Assembly: GCF_047324305.1 (NCBI RefSeq)
Contig: NZ_CP178740.1
Location: 3,410,001-3,474,000, forward strand
Direction of reading: 5' to 3'
DNA from: Acerihabitans sp047324305
GTDB lineage: Bacteria; Pseudomonadota; Gammaproteobacteria; Enterobacterales; Enterobacteriaceae
DNA: 64,000 bases
Below the pieces are notes generated by a model. It was not told the origin of the DNA. It made no database searches and saw only the letters and a list, made by a program, of their open reading frames with translations. The position numbers were made by a program, and so were the translations under genes. This document shows, piece after piece, positions 16,004-25,237 of the stretch (position 1 is the stretch's first letter; the number at the start of each line of letters is the position of its first letter).

Positions 16004-19000
16004 ATGGGCGGCAGCAGTAGCGGCAGCAGCAAAACAGAATCGGCGACTGAGAAGCCCGATAACCTGAAATCACTCCAGCAGCTAAAAATAATCGATCTGA
16101 TATCAGAAGGGCCCATTTACGGGCCAGTGGACGGGCTTAAATCTGCTTATCTCAACGATACTGCGGTTGTCGATGCGAACGGCAACGAGAATTTTACCGG
16201 CGTCGCTATGAGTTGGGTGAGCGGCACCCAGGACCAGGCATATCTCCCCGGCTACTCAGACGTTGAGAACGAAATCGGCGTCAGCACCCAGCTTGTTTAT
16301 GCGACGCCAATTGCGCGCACGGTGACGGATTCGGATGTAAACCACATTCGCTTATCTCTGGGCGTGCAGTCGCTGCTACAGCAAAACGGTAACGAACTTG
16401 GGTACGCAACGGTCAACATGCTTATCCAGGTACAAAACACAGCGGGTGGCTGGGATACCGTTAAAACAGTTACCATCACCGGCAAGACCACGTCGCAGTA
16501 TCTTGAGGCTCACGTCATTGACGCGCCGGCGCACTCGCCCTGGTCGTTCCGAGTCTCTCGTGTTGAGGTAGATAGCACGTCGAGCCAGTTGCAAAACTCG
16601 ACCTATTTCAGCAGCTACACCGAAATCATTGACGCCAAGCTGGCTTATCCCAACAGCGCGGTTATCGGCACCACAATTCAGTATACCGGCCAGTTCAGTG
16701 GCATCCCGACACGCACCTATGACATGAAGGGGCTAATCGTTAAGGTGCCGGACAATTACGACCCGGTGGCACGGACTTATTCCGGTATCTGGCTGGGCAC
16801 TTTTAAAAACGCCTGGACGAACAATCCGGCATGGGTTTATTACGACCTGGTCACCAATACCCGGTATGGCTTAGGCAAGCGCCTTGGGTCATTTGGCTGC
16901 GATAAATGGGCCTTGTATGCCATTGCACAATTCTGTGACGCCCTGGTAGATGATGGTTTCGGCGGACAAGAGCCGCGCTTTACTTGCAACACGTACATCA
17001 CGGACCAGCGGCAGGCTTATGACGTGCTCTATGATTTAGCGTCAAGCTTCCGGGGGATGCCAGTCTGGGATGGTCTGCAGATGACCGTCGTTCAGGACAG
17101 GCCCAGTGATCCGGTGTGGAATTATACCAACGCTAACGTGGTGGATGGAACGTTCAAATACGCCTCCAGCGCCCGCAAGGCGCGCCATACCGCTATCCAA
17201 GTGGAGTGGGTTAACCCGAATAATGACTGGGCCTCGGATTTTGAGTATGTCCCAGACGATACGTTGATTGGACGCTATGGACTGAACGTGACGAAAGTCA
17301 CCGCGTTTGGCTGTACGTCAAGGGGACAGGCTAACCGGGTAGGGCGGTGGATCCTCAAAACGGAGCAACTCGAAACCCATACGGTAACGTTTGATGTTGC
17401 TCGTGAAGGTCTCAACAATCTTCCCGGTGATATTGTCACCGTCGCGGACAATGGTTATGCCGGTGCTCGCATGGGTGGCCGCGTCATAGCTTTTTCAGGG
17501 ACGTCAGTTACGCTTGATGCGCCAGTTGAGATAGCATCAACAGAAACGGCCTACTTCTCGTATCTGAACGCCTCCGCTGAAATGGTGAAAATCCAGATCA
17601 ACGCGCCGGTGTCAGGGGCTGTTATTACGCTGCATAGCGCGCCGGCGGGCTTGAAGAAGTGGGGCATCTTCACTATTTCAAAAAGCAGCCTGGCAACCAG
17701 GCTTTTCCGCTGCCTGGCGATAACCGATAACGTTGACGATGGTACCTACAGCATCACAGCGCTGGAGCACAACCCGCATAAACAAGCCGAGGTAGACGAG
17801 GGCGTCTTATTCGATGACCCAACCACAACGCTTTACGGCAGCTCCATACCGGCCCCGGAACACATTTCTATCGATGACTCTGTGGCGAATGACGTTTACC
17901 AGATCCGCATTACCTGGGACACGGCAAAAATCTACACCGGCATTACTTTTAATCTGAAGCTGGTGCGCCATGACGCCGGCGGCGATGTGGTTGTAGTCAG
18001 GGCCAACACAGCGGACATGGAATATACCGTGGGTAACCTTTCCCTGGGTAGCTATACGGTTTATCTCCGGGGCATGAACGCTGCCGGCCAGCTCGGCGAA
18101 GAGGCCGAAGTCGATATGACCATTGGGCCGCCGTTGGCTCCGTCCTCTTTATCGCTCTACAGCACCAATTTCAGCATTAAGATTGTCCCGGTTGTAAACG
18201 GCGTGGTGACGCTCGGCACCCGGTATCAGTTCTACCGCGGGGCCAGCCAAAGCGAAGCCTTGGCAATGGCGAATTATGTCGGGCAGGGGTACGAATTCCT
18301 TGATGATGGACTTAAGCCGCAAACAACATATTGGTATGCGGTGAGGGCATTCAATAATGTCGGTAAATCAGCATTGGTAACTGGCAGCATCGCTACCAAA
18401 AAAGACGCCACTGACATCATGACCGTCATCAGCGACGCCATACCTGATATTGAATGGGCACGAAATCTATCACAGGAAGTGGAGACAAACACCTCGGCTG
18501 TAGGGCTGCTCAAAGACCACGCCTATCTCGTCGTGAATAACGAGGGCAGGGTCTCAGGGGTGGCAATCTCAACCACCCCTGGCGCTTCGGTGGTCGACAT
18601 TCTGGCAGACTATTTTGCAGTTACCGACCCCGACACATTGCAGCGGAAATTATACTGGGATGGCACAACAAACAGGCTGGTAGTGAATGGTGAACTAAAC
18701 GCTATCGCGGGTGTATTCCAAAACGTCACCATTAGTGAAAACTGCGAAATTCTTGGGACGCTAACCGCTGCTCAAATATCAGGAGGTACCGCAGCAAACT
18801 CCAGTATGGACTTGTCTGGAGTAACGGACCCAGACGGCTCATCCGTGCACACGGGGAATTTCTATAAAACGCTGACGGCCAATCCCTACGTCAACCGGGT
18901 ATTAACAGTTGTTGGGCCAATGAGTATAGGCGTGATCGGCGCGGACGGTGTCGGCTCATTGCAGGTAGACATTTTTGCAAATGAGACTTTAATTGGCACG

Positions 19001-19192
19001 GCAACAATTGCATCGCGGAAAATAAATGAAGTTTATATACCAGCTAACGGCGCATTCGGCGCTTCAGTATATGTGCCCATTGGGGTCGAGATGACTATAC
19101 GGATACTGGTAACCAAATCACAGCGCGGAACTATGCTTGCTGGCCCAGCATTATTATCCGCATGTCGTGATACCGGCGGCGATTGGTCGTAA
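16004..19192 (+). CDS. Central tail fibre / host specificity protein J
   Basis: 1062 residues, lambda gpJ family. The conserved N-terminal tip region starts 'SLQQLKIIDLISEGPIYGPVDGLKSAYLNDTAV' and includes 'RQAYDVLYDLASSFRGMPVWDG'. Two fibronectin-III-like segments follow at about 620-800. The last about 150 residues, which should reach the host receptor, are less conserved and contain 'VLTVVGPMSIGVIGADGVGSLQVDIFANETLIGTATI'. It forms the tail tip and selects the receptor. A terminator-like hairpin follows before the side-fibre gene. Confidence 0.93.
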   Translation: MGGSSSGSSKTESATEKPDNLKSLQQLKIIDLISEGPIYGPVDGLKSAYLNDTAVVDANGNENFTGVAMSWVSGTQDQAYLPGYSDVENEIGVSTQLVYATPIARTVTDSDVNHIRLSLGVQSLLQQNGNELGYATVNMLIQVQNTAGGWDTVKTVTITGKTTSQYLEAHVIDAPAHSPWSFRVSRVEVDSTSSQLQNSTYFSSYTEIIDAKLAYPNSAVIGTTIQYTGQFSGIPTRTYDMKGLIVKVPDNYDPVARTYSGIWLGTFKNAWTNNPAWVYYDLVTNTRYGLGKRLGSFGCDKWALYAIAQFCDALVDDGFGGQEPRFTCNTYITDQRQAYDVLYDLASSFRGMPVWDGLQMTVVQDRPSDPVWNYTNANVVDGTFKYASSARKARHTAIQVEWVNPNNDWASDFEYVPDDTLIGRYGLNVTKVTAFGCTSRGQANRVGRWILKTEQLETHTVTFDVAREGLNNLPGDIVTVADNGYAGARMGGRVIAFSGTSVTLDAPVEIASTETAYFSYLNASAEMVKIQINAPVSGAVITLHSAPAGLKKWGIFTISKSSLATRLFRCLAITDNVDDGTYSITALEHNPHKQAEVDEGVLFDDPTTTLYGSSIPAPEHISIDDSVANDVYQIRITWDTAKIYTGITFNLKLVRHDAGGDVVVVRANTADMEYTVGNLSLGSYTVYLRGMNAAGQLGEEAEVDMTIGPPLAPSSLSLYSTNFSIKIVPVVNGVVTLGTRYQFYRGASQSEALAMANYVGQGYEFLDDGLKPQTTYWYAVRAFNNVGKSALVTGSIATKKDATDIMTVISDAIPDIEWARNLSQEVETNTSAVGLLKDHAYLVVNNEGRVSGVAISTTPGASVVDILADYFAVTDPDTLQRKLYWDGTTNRLVVNGELNAIAGVFQNVTISENCEILGTLTAAQISGGTAANSSMDLSGVTDPDGSSVHTGNFYKTLTANPYVNRVLTVVGPMSIGVIGADGVGSLQVDIFANETLIGTATIASRKINEVYIPANGAFGASVYVPIGVEMTIRILVTKSQRGTMLAGPALLSACRDTGGDWS

Positions 19193-19208
19193 GAAATTAA
19201 CTAAATAT

Positions 19209-19229
19209 ACCCGCTCAGGCGGGTTTTTT
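19209..19229 (+). terminator. Terminator-like hairpin between J and tail fibre
   Basis: ACCCGC-TCAG-GCGGGT followed by TTTTT, just ahead of the fibre gene's ribosome site (GGAGC). Confidence 0.85.
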
Positions 19230-19243
19230 ATTGGAGCAAGCCC

Positions 19244-21511
19244 ATGACGGTTATCTCAGGCGTTTTAACTGCGCCCGACGGCAGCGTATTACCTAACGTC
19301 AGCATTATCTTGAAAGCGATCTCCACGTCTTCGCAAGTCGTTGTGCAGACAGAATCAACAACTGTAACCGGTTCGAATGGCGCATATTCCATATCTGCCA
19401 AAGTAGGCGAATATCAGGTGTCGATTTCTGCCTACGGGCAACCGACGGTTTCCGTGGGTAACATTCAAATCTTCCCAGATTCAGCTAACGGAACATTAAA
19501 TGATTTCCTGACCACGCCCGGCGAAGATGCATTAACCCCTGTTATTGTGGCCACGGTCGAGAGCATGCGCATTGCTGCTCAGTCAGCGGCCACCGATGCC
19601 ATTGCTGCCCGCGATTTGGCACAACAAGCAGCGGCACATGCTGAAGCTGTCACCGATGGTGGCGCCACATATGCGTCGGACGCTGCCGGTCTTGTTGCAA
19701 CCACATCAGGCCAGTACTTCCGCGTTCCGCAAGGAGTTGGCGCACAGGCGAGTTTTAAATATTTCCTGAACAATGACGGAGTTGCGGTAGAGGTAGCCGA
19801 GGCTGTGGGTAAGGCTGCGGTGGACGCTGTGGCGGCGAGTGTGAGTGCAATAAAAACTAAAACAGACGCGTTGCCAGCTGATTTTATCGGGTTCCAAATC
19901 GACGCCAATTCAGTGGCCCTTGGCGCTTATGATCCAATAACTAAAAGACTCGCAGGCATTTTACGCAATAATGGTAGATTAATTGAATTAAACAATTCAG
20001 ATGGATTATATTACGAAGTTTTAACCACACCAGAAAATCAACTCATAGCGCTAGGGACTCCGACCAAAGCGCCAGCTTTTGTTCAGGGGGAGCAAGTCTG
20101 GCGCGCAGTAGTTGATAACACGACGAAGCAAATGGTTGAGGCGTATACAATCAAAGGCGGCCATTTCATTAATAGCGACAGGGGGCTAGTGAGGGCAAAC
20201 GATCAGTATTTTGGTACTGGAGGTTCCACTCCAGTCGCCGATACATTGCCAATTTACGGTACGCAGGGATCGGCGTTTATTTATCCGTATTCTGACACTG
20301 TCCCTATAGCATTTATATTTATACATTTTGGACAGTCTATTAGGCGCGGCTTCGTCCCTACTGGCGCAAATGATACGTTAATTGCCAGTGTTGCAACCTA
20401 TCCAAATAATGCGTTTATGTTATCTGGGGGAGTCAGGCGGGATGGCGCACGGACCACTACGCTCGTTCCATTAGTTGAAACATCTGTTGCAACAACCGGT
20501 GGCGCAGACATGGAAACGCCGGCCAGTGGTTGTGCTAACCACTTTATCCGGGATATGGCGGCGGCAACCGGCATTACACCGAGAACAATAAGTATAGTCT
20601 GTGCAAAGGATGGGCAGACATATGACACCTTGAAACGCGGAACTGCAAATTATCAAAATATGCTGAATGCCGTCACTGACGCTACAGCCGCATGCAAGGC
20701 CAAGGGCTGGTTGCCAATCTGTCTGCTTGTGGATCATGAACAAGGTGAAACCGACGAAACTAATAACGCTCTGAGAGCGGGAACGCGTGAAGCGTCATTG
20801 AAGCAATTTGAAAAGCAAGCATCGAGCGATATAGTGGCAATCACAGGGCAAAAAGAAAAACCTATATTTTGTTTGTCGCAGATTGCTTATGTAAATGACA
20901 CGGTAGACATATTTAGGCAAGAGTATATAAGGATGGCTGTAAATAACCTACATGGAGTGGGAAATTTTAGAGTTGTAAATACGTTGTATCAGTACCCGAC
21001 GAATGCCGTAGATGGATTGCATATGACGTGCGCAGCCATGAATCAAAGTGGCGCGAATATTGCGAGATACATAATTCAGGAATGGTTTAATCAAGGTAAC
21101 GCTGGGATGTTACCCAGCAGCGTCAGATGGAATTCGCCAACACAAATAGAGTTCCCTATACCATCCGCCACAGATTTGATGCTGAATACAGCGATTATAA
21201 ATCAAACAACACTGGTAAATCATGGGTTCAATTATACCGATGAGTCTGGAACGCCTCCAGCTATTGCTAGTGTCGGGGTATCGAGCAAAAGTATCTACGT
21301 CAATTTAGCATCAGCGCCAACGGGAAAATATGGCAGAATTGCATATGCCTGTTCTAAAAGCCCATTGCAAGCCGGAGCGACATTTAGACCTAACGGCAAT
21401 CAATTAGGGGCAAGGGGCAGTATAAGCGACAGCGGTAACTATGTATGGTTATATGATTCTTCAGTAAATCTTTATAATTTTGTCCCCGCATTTCAAATGA
21501 ATACTTATTGA
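19244..21511 (+). CDS. Tail fibre with an SGNH-type carbohydrate esterase domain
   Basis: 755 residues. Residues 1-90 are a lambda Stf-type prophage tail-fibre N-terminal domain ('ISGVLTAPDGSVLPNVSIILKA...GTLNDFL'), which attaches to the tail; about 105-205 is an alanine-rich coiled coil. From about 355 the protein has the blocks of SGNH/sialate-O-acetylesterase enzymes: 'FIHFGQSIRRG' (nucleophile Ser365 in GQS), 'LLVDHEQGETDETNN' (block with HEQGETD, 498-504) and 'DGLHMT' (Asp590, His593). The C-terminal about 110 residues are a beta-rich tip. It likely removes acetyl groups from surface polysaccharide during adsorption. Substrate is unknown. Confidence 0.82.
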   Translation: MTVISGVLTAPDGSVLPNVSIILKAISTSSQVVVQTESTTVTGSNGAYSISAKVGEYQVSISAYGQPTVSVGNIQIFPDSANGTLNDFLTTPGEDALTPVIVATVESMRIAAQSAATDAIAARDLAQQAAAHAEAVTDGGATYASDAAGLVATTSGQYFRVPQGVGAQASFKYFLNNDGVAVEVAEAVGKAAVDAVAASVSAIKTKTDALPADFIGFQIDANSVALGAYDPITKRLAGILRNNGRLIELNNSDGLYYEVLTTPENQLIALGTPTKAPAFVQGEQVWRAVVDNTTKQMVEAYTIKGGHFINSDRGLVRANDQYFGTGGSTPVADTLPIYGTQGSAFIYPYSDTVPIAFIFIHFGQSIRRGFVPTGANDTLIASVATYPNNAFMLSGGVRRDGARTTTLVPLVETSVATTGGADMETPASGCANHFIRDMAAATGITPRTISIVCAKDGQTYDTLKRGTANYQNMLNAVTDATAACKAKGWLPICLLVDHEQGETDETNNALRAGTREASLKQFEKQASSDIVAITGQKEKPIFCLSQIAYVNDTVDIFRQEYIRMAVNNLHGVGNFRVVNTLYQYPTNAVDGLHMTCAAMNQSGANIARYIIQEWFNQGNAGMLPSSVRWNSPTQIEFPIPSATDLMLNTAIINQTTLVNHGFNYTDESGTPPAIASVGVSSKSIYVNLASAPTGKYGRIAYACSKSPLQAGATFRPNGNQLGARGSISDSGNYVWLYDSSVNLYNFVPAFQMNTY

Positions 21512-21520
21512 GGTTATGAA

Positions 21521-22318
21521 ATGAGACTATTAATTACAAATACTGGACTTGTTAACCCCCTTTTACCCGTTTATAACCCCTCTGACGCGGAGTTGTCAGT
21601 AGCGGCTCTAAATCCTGCCGTATGGGCAATTGGTACTGCGAGCTATATTAAAAATGGGCTATTGCAAAAGGTTTCTGCTCTGGCAAATCGCGTCAATGGG
21701 AGTTTATTTAATGCAGTAACAGGACTCGAACCTGTCACCGCTTCTAATGCGGCTGGAGTGATTGGCATTAATTTTTCTGGAGCAAATGGGCTGATTGGTG
21801 ATACTGCCGTCATACAAGATGCAAACATTAACAGCTATGCATTTTTAATTAAATTGCCGAGCGGTGCCTTATCTTCCTCACCATCGCAGCGTGTCGTTAT
21901 AGCCACCTCAGACGCAAGCTTTATGGGAGTAGGGATTAATACGACTGGATCCGGCTCCTACCCAGTTATCTTTCGTGCAGGCACGACAAATCAGTTAGCA
22001 TTTACGGGATTAAATATGGGAACAACTGCACAATTTGCAGTTGTAATTATATCTGTGAATGTAACGACAAGTACATGCCGCGCCATCTGGAAAACGGCTA
22101 CAGGGACCGGTAATCAAACAGCGGTAAGCCAAGCTTTAGTGGCATACCAAACTAGTAATAAATTCAACATCGGTGCGGGTTTAGCTGACGGGTCGTCGAG
22201 CGTGTTTGCCTCAATTATAGCTGAAGCATTATTTTTCCCAGGCCTATATCTGGGAGGGACCACCGCCGAAACGACCGTTTTAAATTACCTCTATGCGAAA
22301 GTAGCGGGTCTTTCATAG
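21521..22318 (+). CDS. Second tail-fibre-associated protein (beta-sandwich, lectin-like)
   Basis: 265 residues, ATG 21521 after GAGG. No signal peptide. It starts 'MRLLITNTGLVNPLLPVYNPSDAELSVAAL' and continues as a Gly/Ser/Thr/Ala-rich beta protein resembling concanavalin/LamG-like modules found in phage side fibres. It directly follows the esterase fibre (9 bp) and precedes the end of the late operon, where tail-fibre chaperones or fibre tips usually sit. Likely a fibre tip or accessory adhesin; no catalytic motif seen. Confidence 0.55.
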   Translation: MRLLITNTGLVNPLLPVYNPSDAELSVAALNPAVWAIGTASYIKNGLLQKVSALANRVNGSLFNAVTGLEPVTASNAAGVIGINFSGANGLIGDTAVIQDANINSYAFLIKLPSGALSSSPSQRVVIATSDASFMGVGINTTGSGSYPVIFRAGTTNQLAFTGLNMGTTAQFAVVIISVNVTTSTCRAIWKTATGTGNQTAVSQALVAYQTSNKFNIGAGLADGSSSVFASIIAEALFFPGLYLGGTTAETTVLNYLYAKVAGLS

Positions 22319-22371
22319 ACTAATATGCGTATGGCGCTCAGGGGTGATAGGTAGCTCACAACCACTTGTAT

Positions 22372-22542
22372 TTAAATATTTCTATTTTTGTACCAATCAT
22401 ATTCAGCATGCAGCCATAAGCAAATCATAAATATTTCAACTATTAGTAAAGAATATATTCCTTGACTCACATTATAAATCAAGCCAATAAAAGATAATAG
22501 GGCCGCAAATCTAATTGTAAATTTCATTATATATTGAATCAT
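22372..22542 (-). CDS. Small membrane protein downstream of acyltransferase
   Basis: I choose the ATG at 22542 (MIQYIMKFTIRF), which has AGGA 8 nt upstream; an upstream ATG at 22560 lacks one. 56 residues, two hydrophobic stretches (about 8-25 and 30-46) and a charged C-terminus 'HAEYDWYKNRNI', so a small inner-membrane protein. It lies 45 bp after the acyltransferase on the same strand, in the same AT-rich DNA, and probably shares its transcript. Function unknown; co-expression suggests a partner of the acyltransferase. Confidence 0.6.
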   Translation of the reverse strand: MIQYIMKFTIRFAALLSFIGLIYNVSQGIYSLLIVEIFMICLWLHAEYDWYKNRNI

Positions 22543-22587
22543 AATACAAATCCTATGCATTTATCAATAAATGATGGGTGCTATTAA

Positions 22588-24576
22588 TCATGCTTTAATC
22601 TTGAAAATATCCGAGACTAATAATTCGCTACCAAGATCATTCAAATGTTGCCCGTCGTAATAAATAGTTTGTCCATTACTTAATATTCTACAACCGTTTT
22701 TGTTACAAAGGCTTTCAAATGGGTCGATTACATGCGATTGAGGACTTGAAAGAGAATCTATGAACATATTTATTTGCACGTGAGGTGGCCTGTATTGCGT
22801 AGTGAATTCCGAAAAAGGCATTTCATTTTCTATCATTGCATGAACTTTTCTTCTTAACAAAATCTCATGATTTATTAATGAATCTAAAACATTGAAACTT
22901 ATAAATGGTGCATCTTTTATTATATAAACTTCCTTTCCGGCAGCCCTCAATCTATCAAGTGATGAAGACATTCCTAATTCAAGGGCCTCAATTCCTTTTA
23001 AATTATTATTTTTCTCTGATACATAACCTGAGGATATGCTTTCATTTTCGAAACCAGCAGACCAGTATCCACCTACGAATACCTTTTTTATGTTTTTATT
23101 GCCTATGATGAAATTTAATGTTTCTTCATTAAACTTGGAGCACTCGTATCCATGATTGGGATAAGCAGTGGCATTTCTGCGCACACCAATTAAGAAAGGG
23201 CAGGACGATTTTGTTATCTGATATACTTTCAATTTATTCTGTTTAGCATAAATATCTATGCCGGCTCTTAATGCTGCTGCGTGGCTATCACCTATTAAGG
23301 CCAGCCCTTCAGATGAATCATCCATGGGTATGCATTTAGAGTCTCTAGAAAATGATGATACCCCATAGCCAGCTAAGCACGTATCTTTCATGCTTTTTAA
23401 TTTAAGGCTTTCAGAAGCAGTAATATTATCATTTACTCGACTAGGAATTCCGTTTTGATTAAAAACTAGAATTAGAGGAACCAATAGTATAACGCAACTC
23501 ACTAAATACATTAAAACTGTTTTCCTTGCAGACTTCTTTTTGTTTGACCTGAAAGGGCTTTCAATATATTTATATGATAGGCATGAGATGGCGAAAGTAA
23601 CTGCGCATATCACCAAAGCTGCCGGTACTGATAGATCATTTTCAATACTAATCCTAAAAAAAGACAGTATTGGCCAGTGCCACAAATACCATGAATATGA
23701 AACTAAGCCTATATTCGTAAGTAGCTTGTTTCCAAGGATTATATTGCTTAATGAACCGTTTCCTAATATTATTAAAAACGTTCCAACCACAGGAATGATT
23801 GCAAGTGATCCAGGAAACACAGTTTTATTATCGAAAAAGAAGACAGACAGACCAAGCAAAATCATCCCTGTCGTAAAGAATAAATTCTTGAACCGCAAAT
23901 TATCTTCATCTATTAATTTATTCTTCAATATAATAGCAAGAATTACCCCTACTCCCATTTCCCATGCGCGGGTAGGTAAAAGGAAAAAAGCAAATGATGG
24001 GTACATGTTTGTGATAATAACACTTGCTGATAATGATATTGCAGTAATGGCGGAAACAATTATTAATATGTTAATTTTACGTCTTGCTAAAAAAGTGAAT
24101 ATTATGGGCAAGAATATATAGAACTGCTCTTCAACTCCTAATGACCATGTCATTAATAATGGGTTCAAATCGGCGTTAGGCGAAAAGTAATCCAATCTAT
24201 GCCATAACGCTATATTTGGCACGCTAAGTAGGGTGGATATAGAAAAATAAGAAAAATCCTTTAGTTCTAATGGCGACAAGTAAAAATATGCTATGGCGGA
24301 ACAAATTATTAGCATAAATATAAGGGCAGGGGCAATTCTTCTTATGCGCCTCATATAGAAGTTATAAAAAGAAAAACTATTTGTCATTACTTCACTATAA
24401 ATAATTCCTCCAATTAAAAATCCTGAAATCACGAAAAATACATCTACCCCGATGAATCCACCTGGGAATATAGACATCCCAGCATGAAAAAAAACAACAA
24501 CCAAAATGGCTATTGCCCTCAGTCCATCAATATCTTTTCTATGCTTTTTTGTATCCGTTGCTAAAGCATCAATCAT
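22588..24576 (-). CDS. OafA/YrhL-type O-antigen acyltransferase with SGNH domain
   Basis: 662 residues, ATG 24576 behind GAGG. The N-terminal half is a polytopic acyltransferase-3 domain of about ten membrane segments: 'DIDGLRAIAILVVVFFHAG' (catalytic His31), 'GFIGVDVFFVISGFLIGG' and 'WSLGVEEQFYIFLPI'. The C-terminal periplasmic half is an SGNH domain with 'LALIGDSHAAALRAG' (nucleophile Ser) and 'YYDGQHLNDLGSELL' (catalytic Asp-x-x-His). This two-domain form O-acetylates LPS O-antigen in Salmonella and Shigella lysogens and changes serotype. The gene is strongly AT-rich compared with the phage genes and is transcribed against them, as expected for a moron expressed in the lysogen. Confidence 0.9.
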   Translation of the reverse strand: MIDALATDTKKHRKDIDGLRAIAILVVVFFHAGMSIFPGGFIGVDVFFVISGFLIGGIIYSEVMTNSFSFYNFYMRRIRRIAPALIFMLIICSAIAYFYLSPLELKDFSYFSISTLLSVPNIALWHRLDYFSPNADLNPLLMTWSLGVEEQFYIFLPIIFTFLARRKINILIIVSAITAISLSASVIITNMYPSFAFFLLPTRAWEMGVGVILAIILKNKLIDEDNLRFKNLFFTTGMILLGLSVFFFDNKTVFPGSLAIIPVVGTFLIILGNGSLSNIILGNKLLTNIGLVSYSWYLWHWPILSFFRISIENDLSVPAALVICAVTFAISCLSYKYIESPFRSNKKKSARKTVLMYLVSCVILLVPLILVFNQNGIPSRVNDNITASESLKLKSMKDTCLAGYGVSSFSRDSKCIPMDDSSEGLALIGDSHAAALRAGIDIYAKQNKLKVYQITKSSCPFLIGVRRNATAYPNHGYECSKFNEETLNFIIGNKNIKKVFVGGYWSAGFENESISSGYVSEKNNNLKGIEALELGMSSSLDRLRAAGKEVYIIKDAPFISFNVLDSLINHEILLRRKVHAMIENEMPFSEFTTQYRPPHVQINMFIDSLSSPQSHVIDPFESLCNKNGCRILSNGQTIYYDGQHLNDLGSELLVSDIFKIKA

Positions 24577-24772
24577 AAGAAAACCTCAAAATGCCGTAAA
24601 GAATCTTAATGATAATGTAAAATTAATTACATATTGCGGTTTGAGCTAATCAATGTAAAGAAGTGTTTCAAAAAAATAAGTAACACACCCGCAAATCTAA
24701 ATCTCCCCACCGCTCAACACCCTACGATTTACCGCCTCACTCGCCCTTCACAATCTGCTGGCATCATGCTTA

Positions 24773-24792
24773 TACTGTACAAAACAACAGTA
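24773..24792 (+). promoter_or_regulatory. LexA box (SOS operator) of umuDC
   Basis: TACTGTACAAAACAACAGTA matches the LexA consensus (CTGT-N8-ACAG, with flanking TA on each side). It ends 23 bp before the umuD start codon, overlapping the expected promoter. Confidence 0.92.
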
Positions 24793-24815
24793 ATGATCCA
24801 TTTGAGTATGCGAAC

Positions 24816-25235
24816 ATGATTTTTTATCGGGCCGTTGAACTTGCCGAAGTAATTCCCCTCCCACTTTTTTTGGAGCGGGTGCCCGCTGGCTTTCCCAGCC
24901 CAGCCCAAGATTACATTGAAAACCGTATAGATTTAAATCAGTTATGTGTGAGCCATCCAGCCGCCACCTATTTCGTCCGGGTGACCGGCGATTCGATGAT
25001 CGAGGGATTTATCAACGAGGGCGACATGCTCATCGTGGACAGCGCCCTCACGGCACAGCATGGGCAAATTGTTATCGCGGCAGTAGACGGCGAGTTTACC
25101 GTCAAGCAACTGCAACTCACCCCGACGCCACGCCTATTACCCATGAATACGGCTTATCAGGCCATCCCAATCCGTTTAGAGGACAACGTCGAGATATTCG
25201 GCGTAGTGACGTTTATCATTCACTCGGCACCCTGA
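24816..25235 (+). CDS. umuD: UmuD, SOS mutagenesis protein (autocleaving)
   Basis: 139 residues, the standard UmuD length. The cleavage site is Ala24-Gly25 ('RVPAGFPSPA'), the nucleophile Ser60 ('VTGDSMIEG') and the general base Lys97 ('DGEFTVKQL'), at the same numbers as in E. coli. RecA-stimulated self-cleavage yields UmuD', which pairs with UmuC to form DNA polymerase V. Controlled by the LexA box just upstream, and 2 bp before umuC. It lies inside the prophage, close to attR. Confidence 0.95.
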   Translation: MIFYRAVELAEVIPLPLFLERVPAGFPSPAQDYIENRIDLNQLCVSHPAATYFVRVTGDSMIEGFINEGDMLIVDSALTAQHGQIVIAAVDGEFTVKQLQLTPTPRLLPMNTAYQAIPIRLEDNVEIFGVVTFIIHSAP

Positions 25236-25237
25236 CC

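Noticed and set aside
24944..25237. N-terminal extension of UmuC
   Set aside because: It overlaps umuD in another frame and has no family similarity; UmuC begins at 25238.
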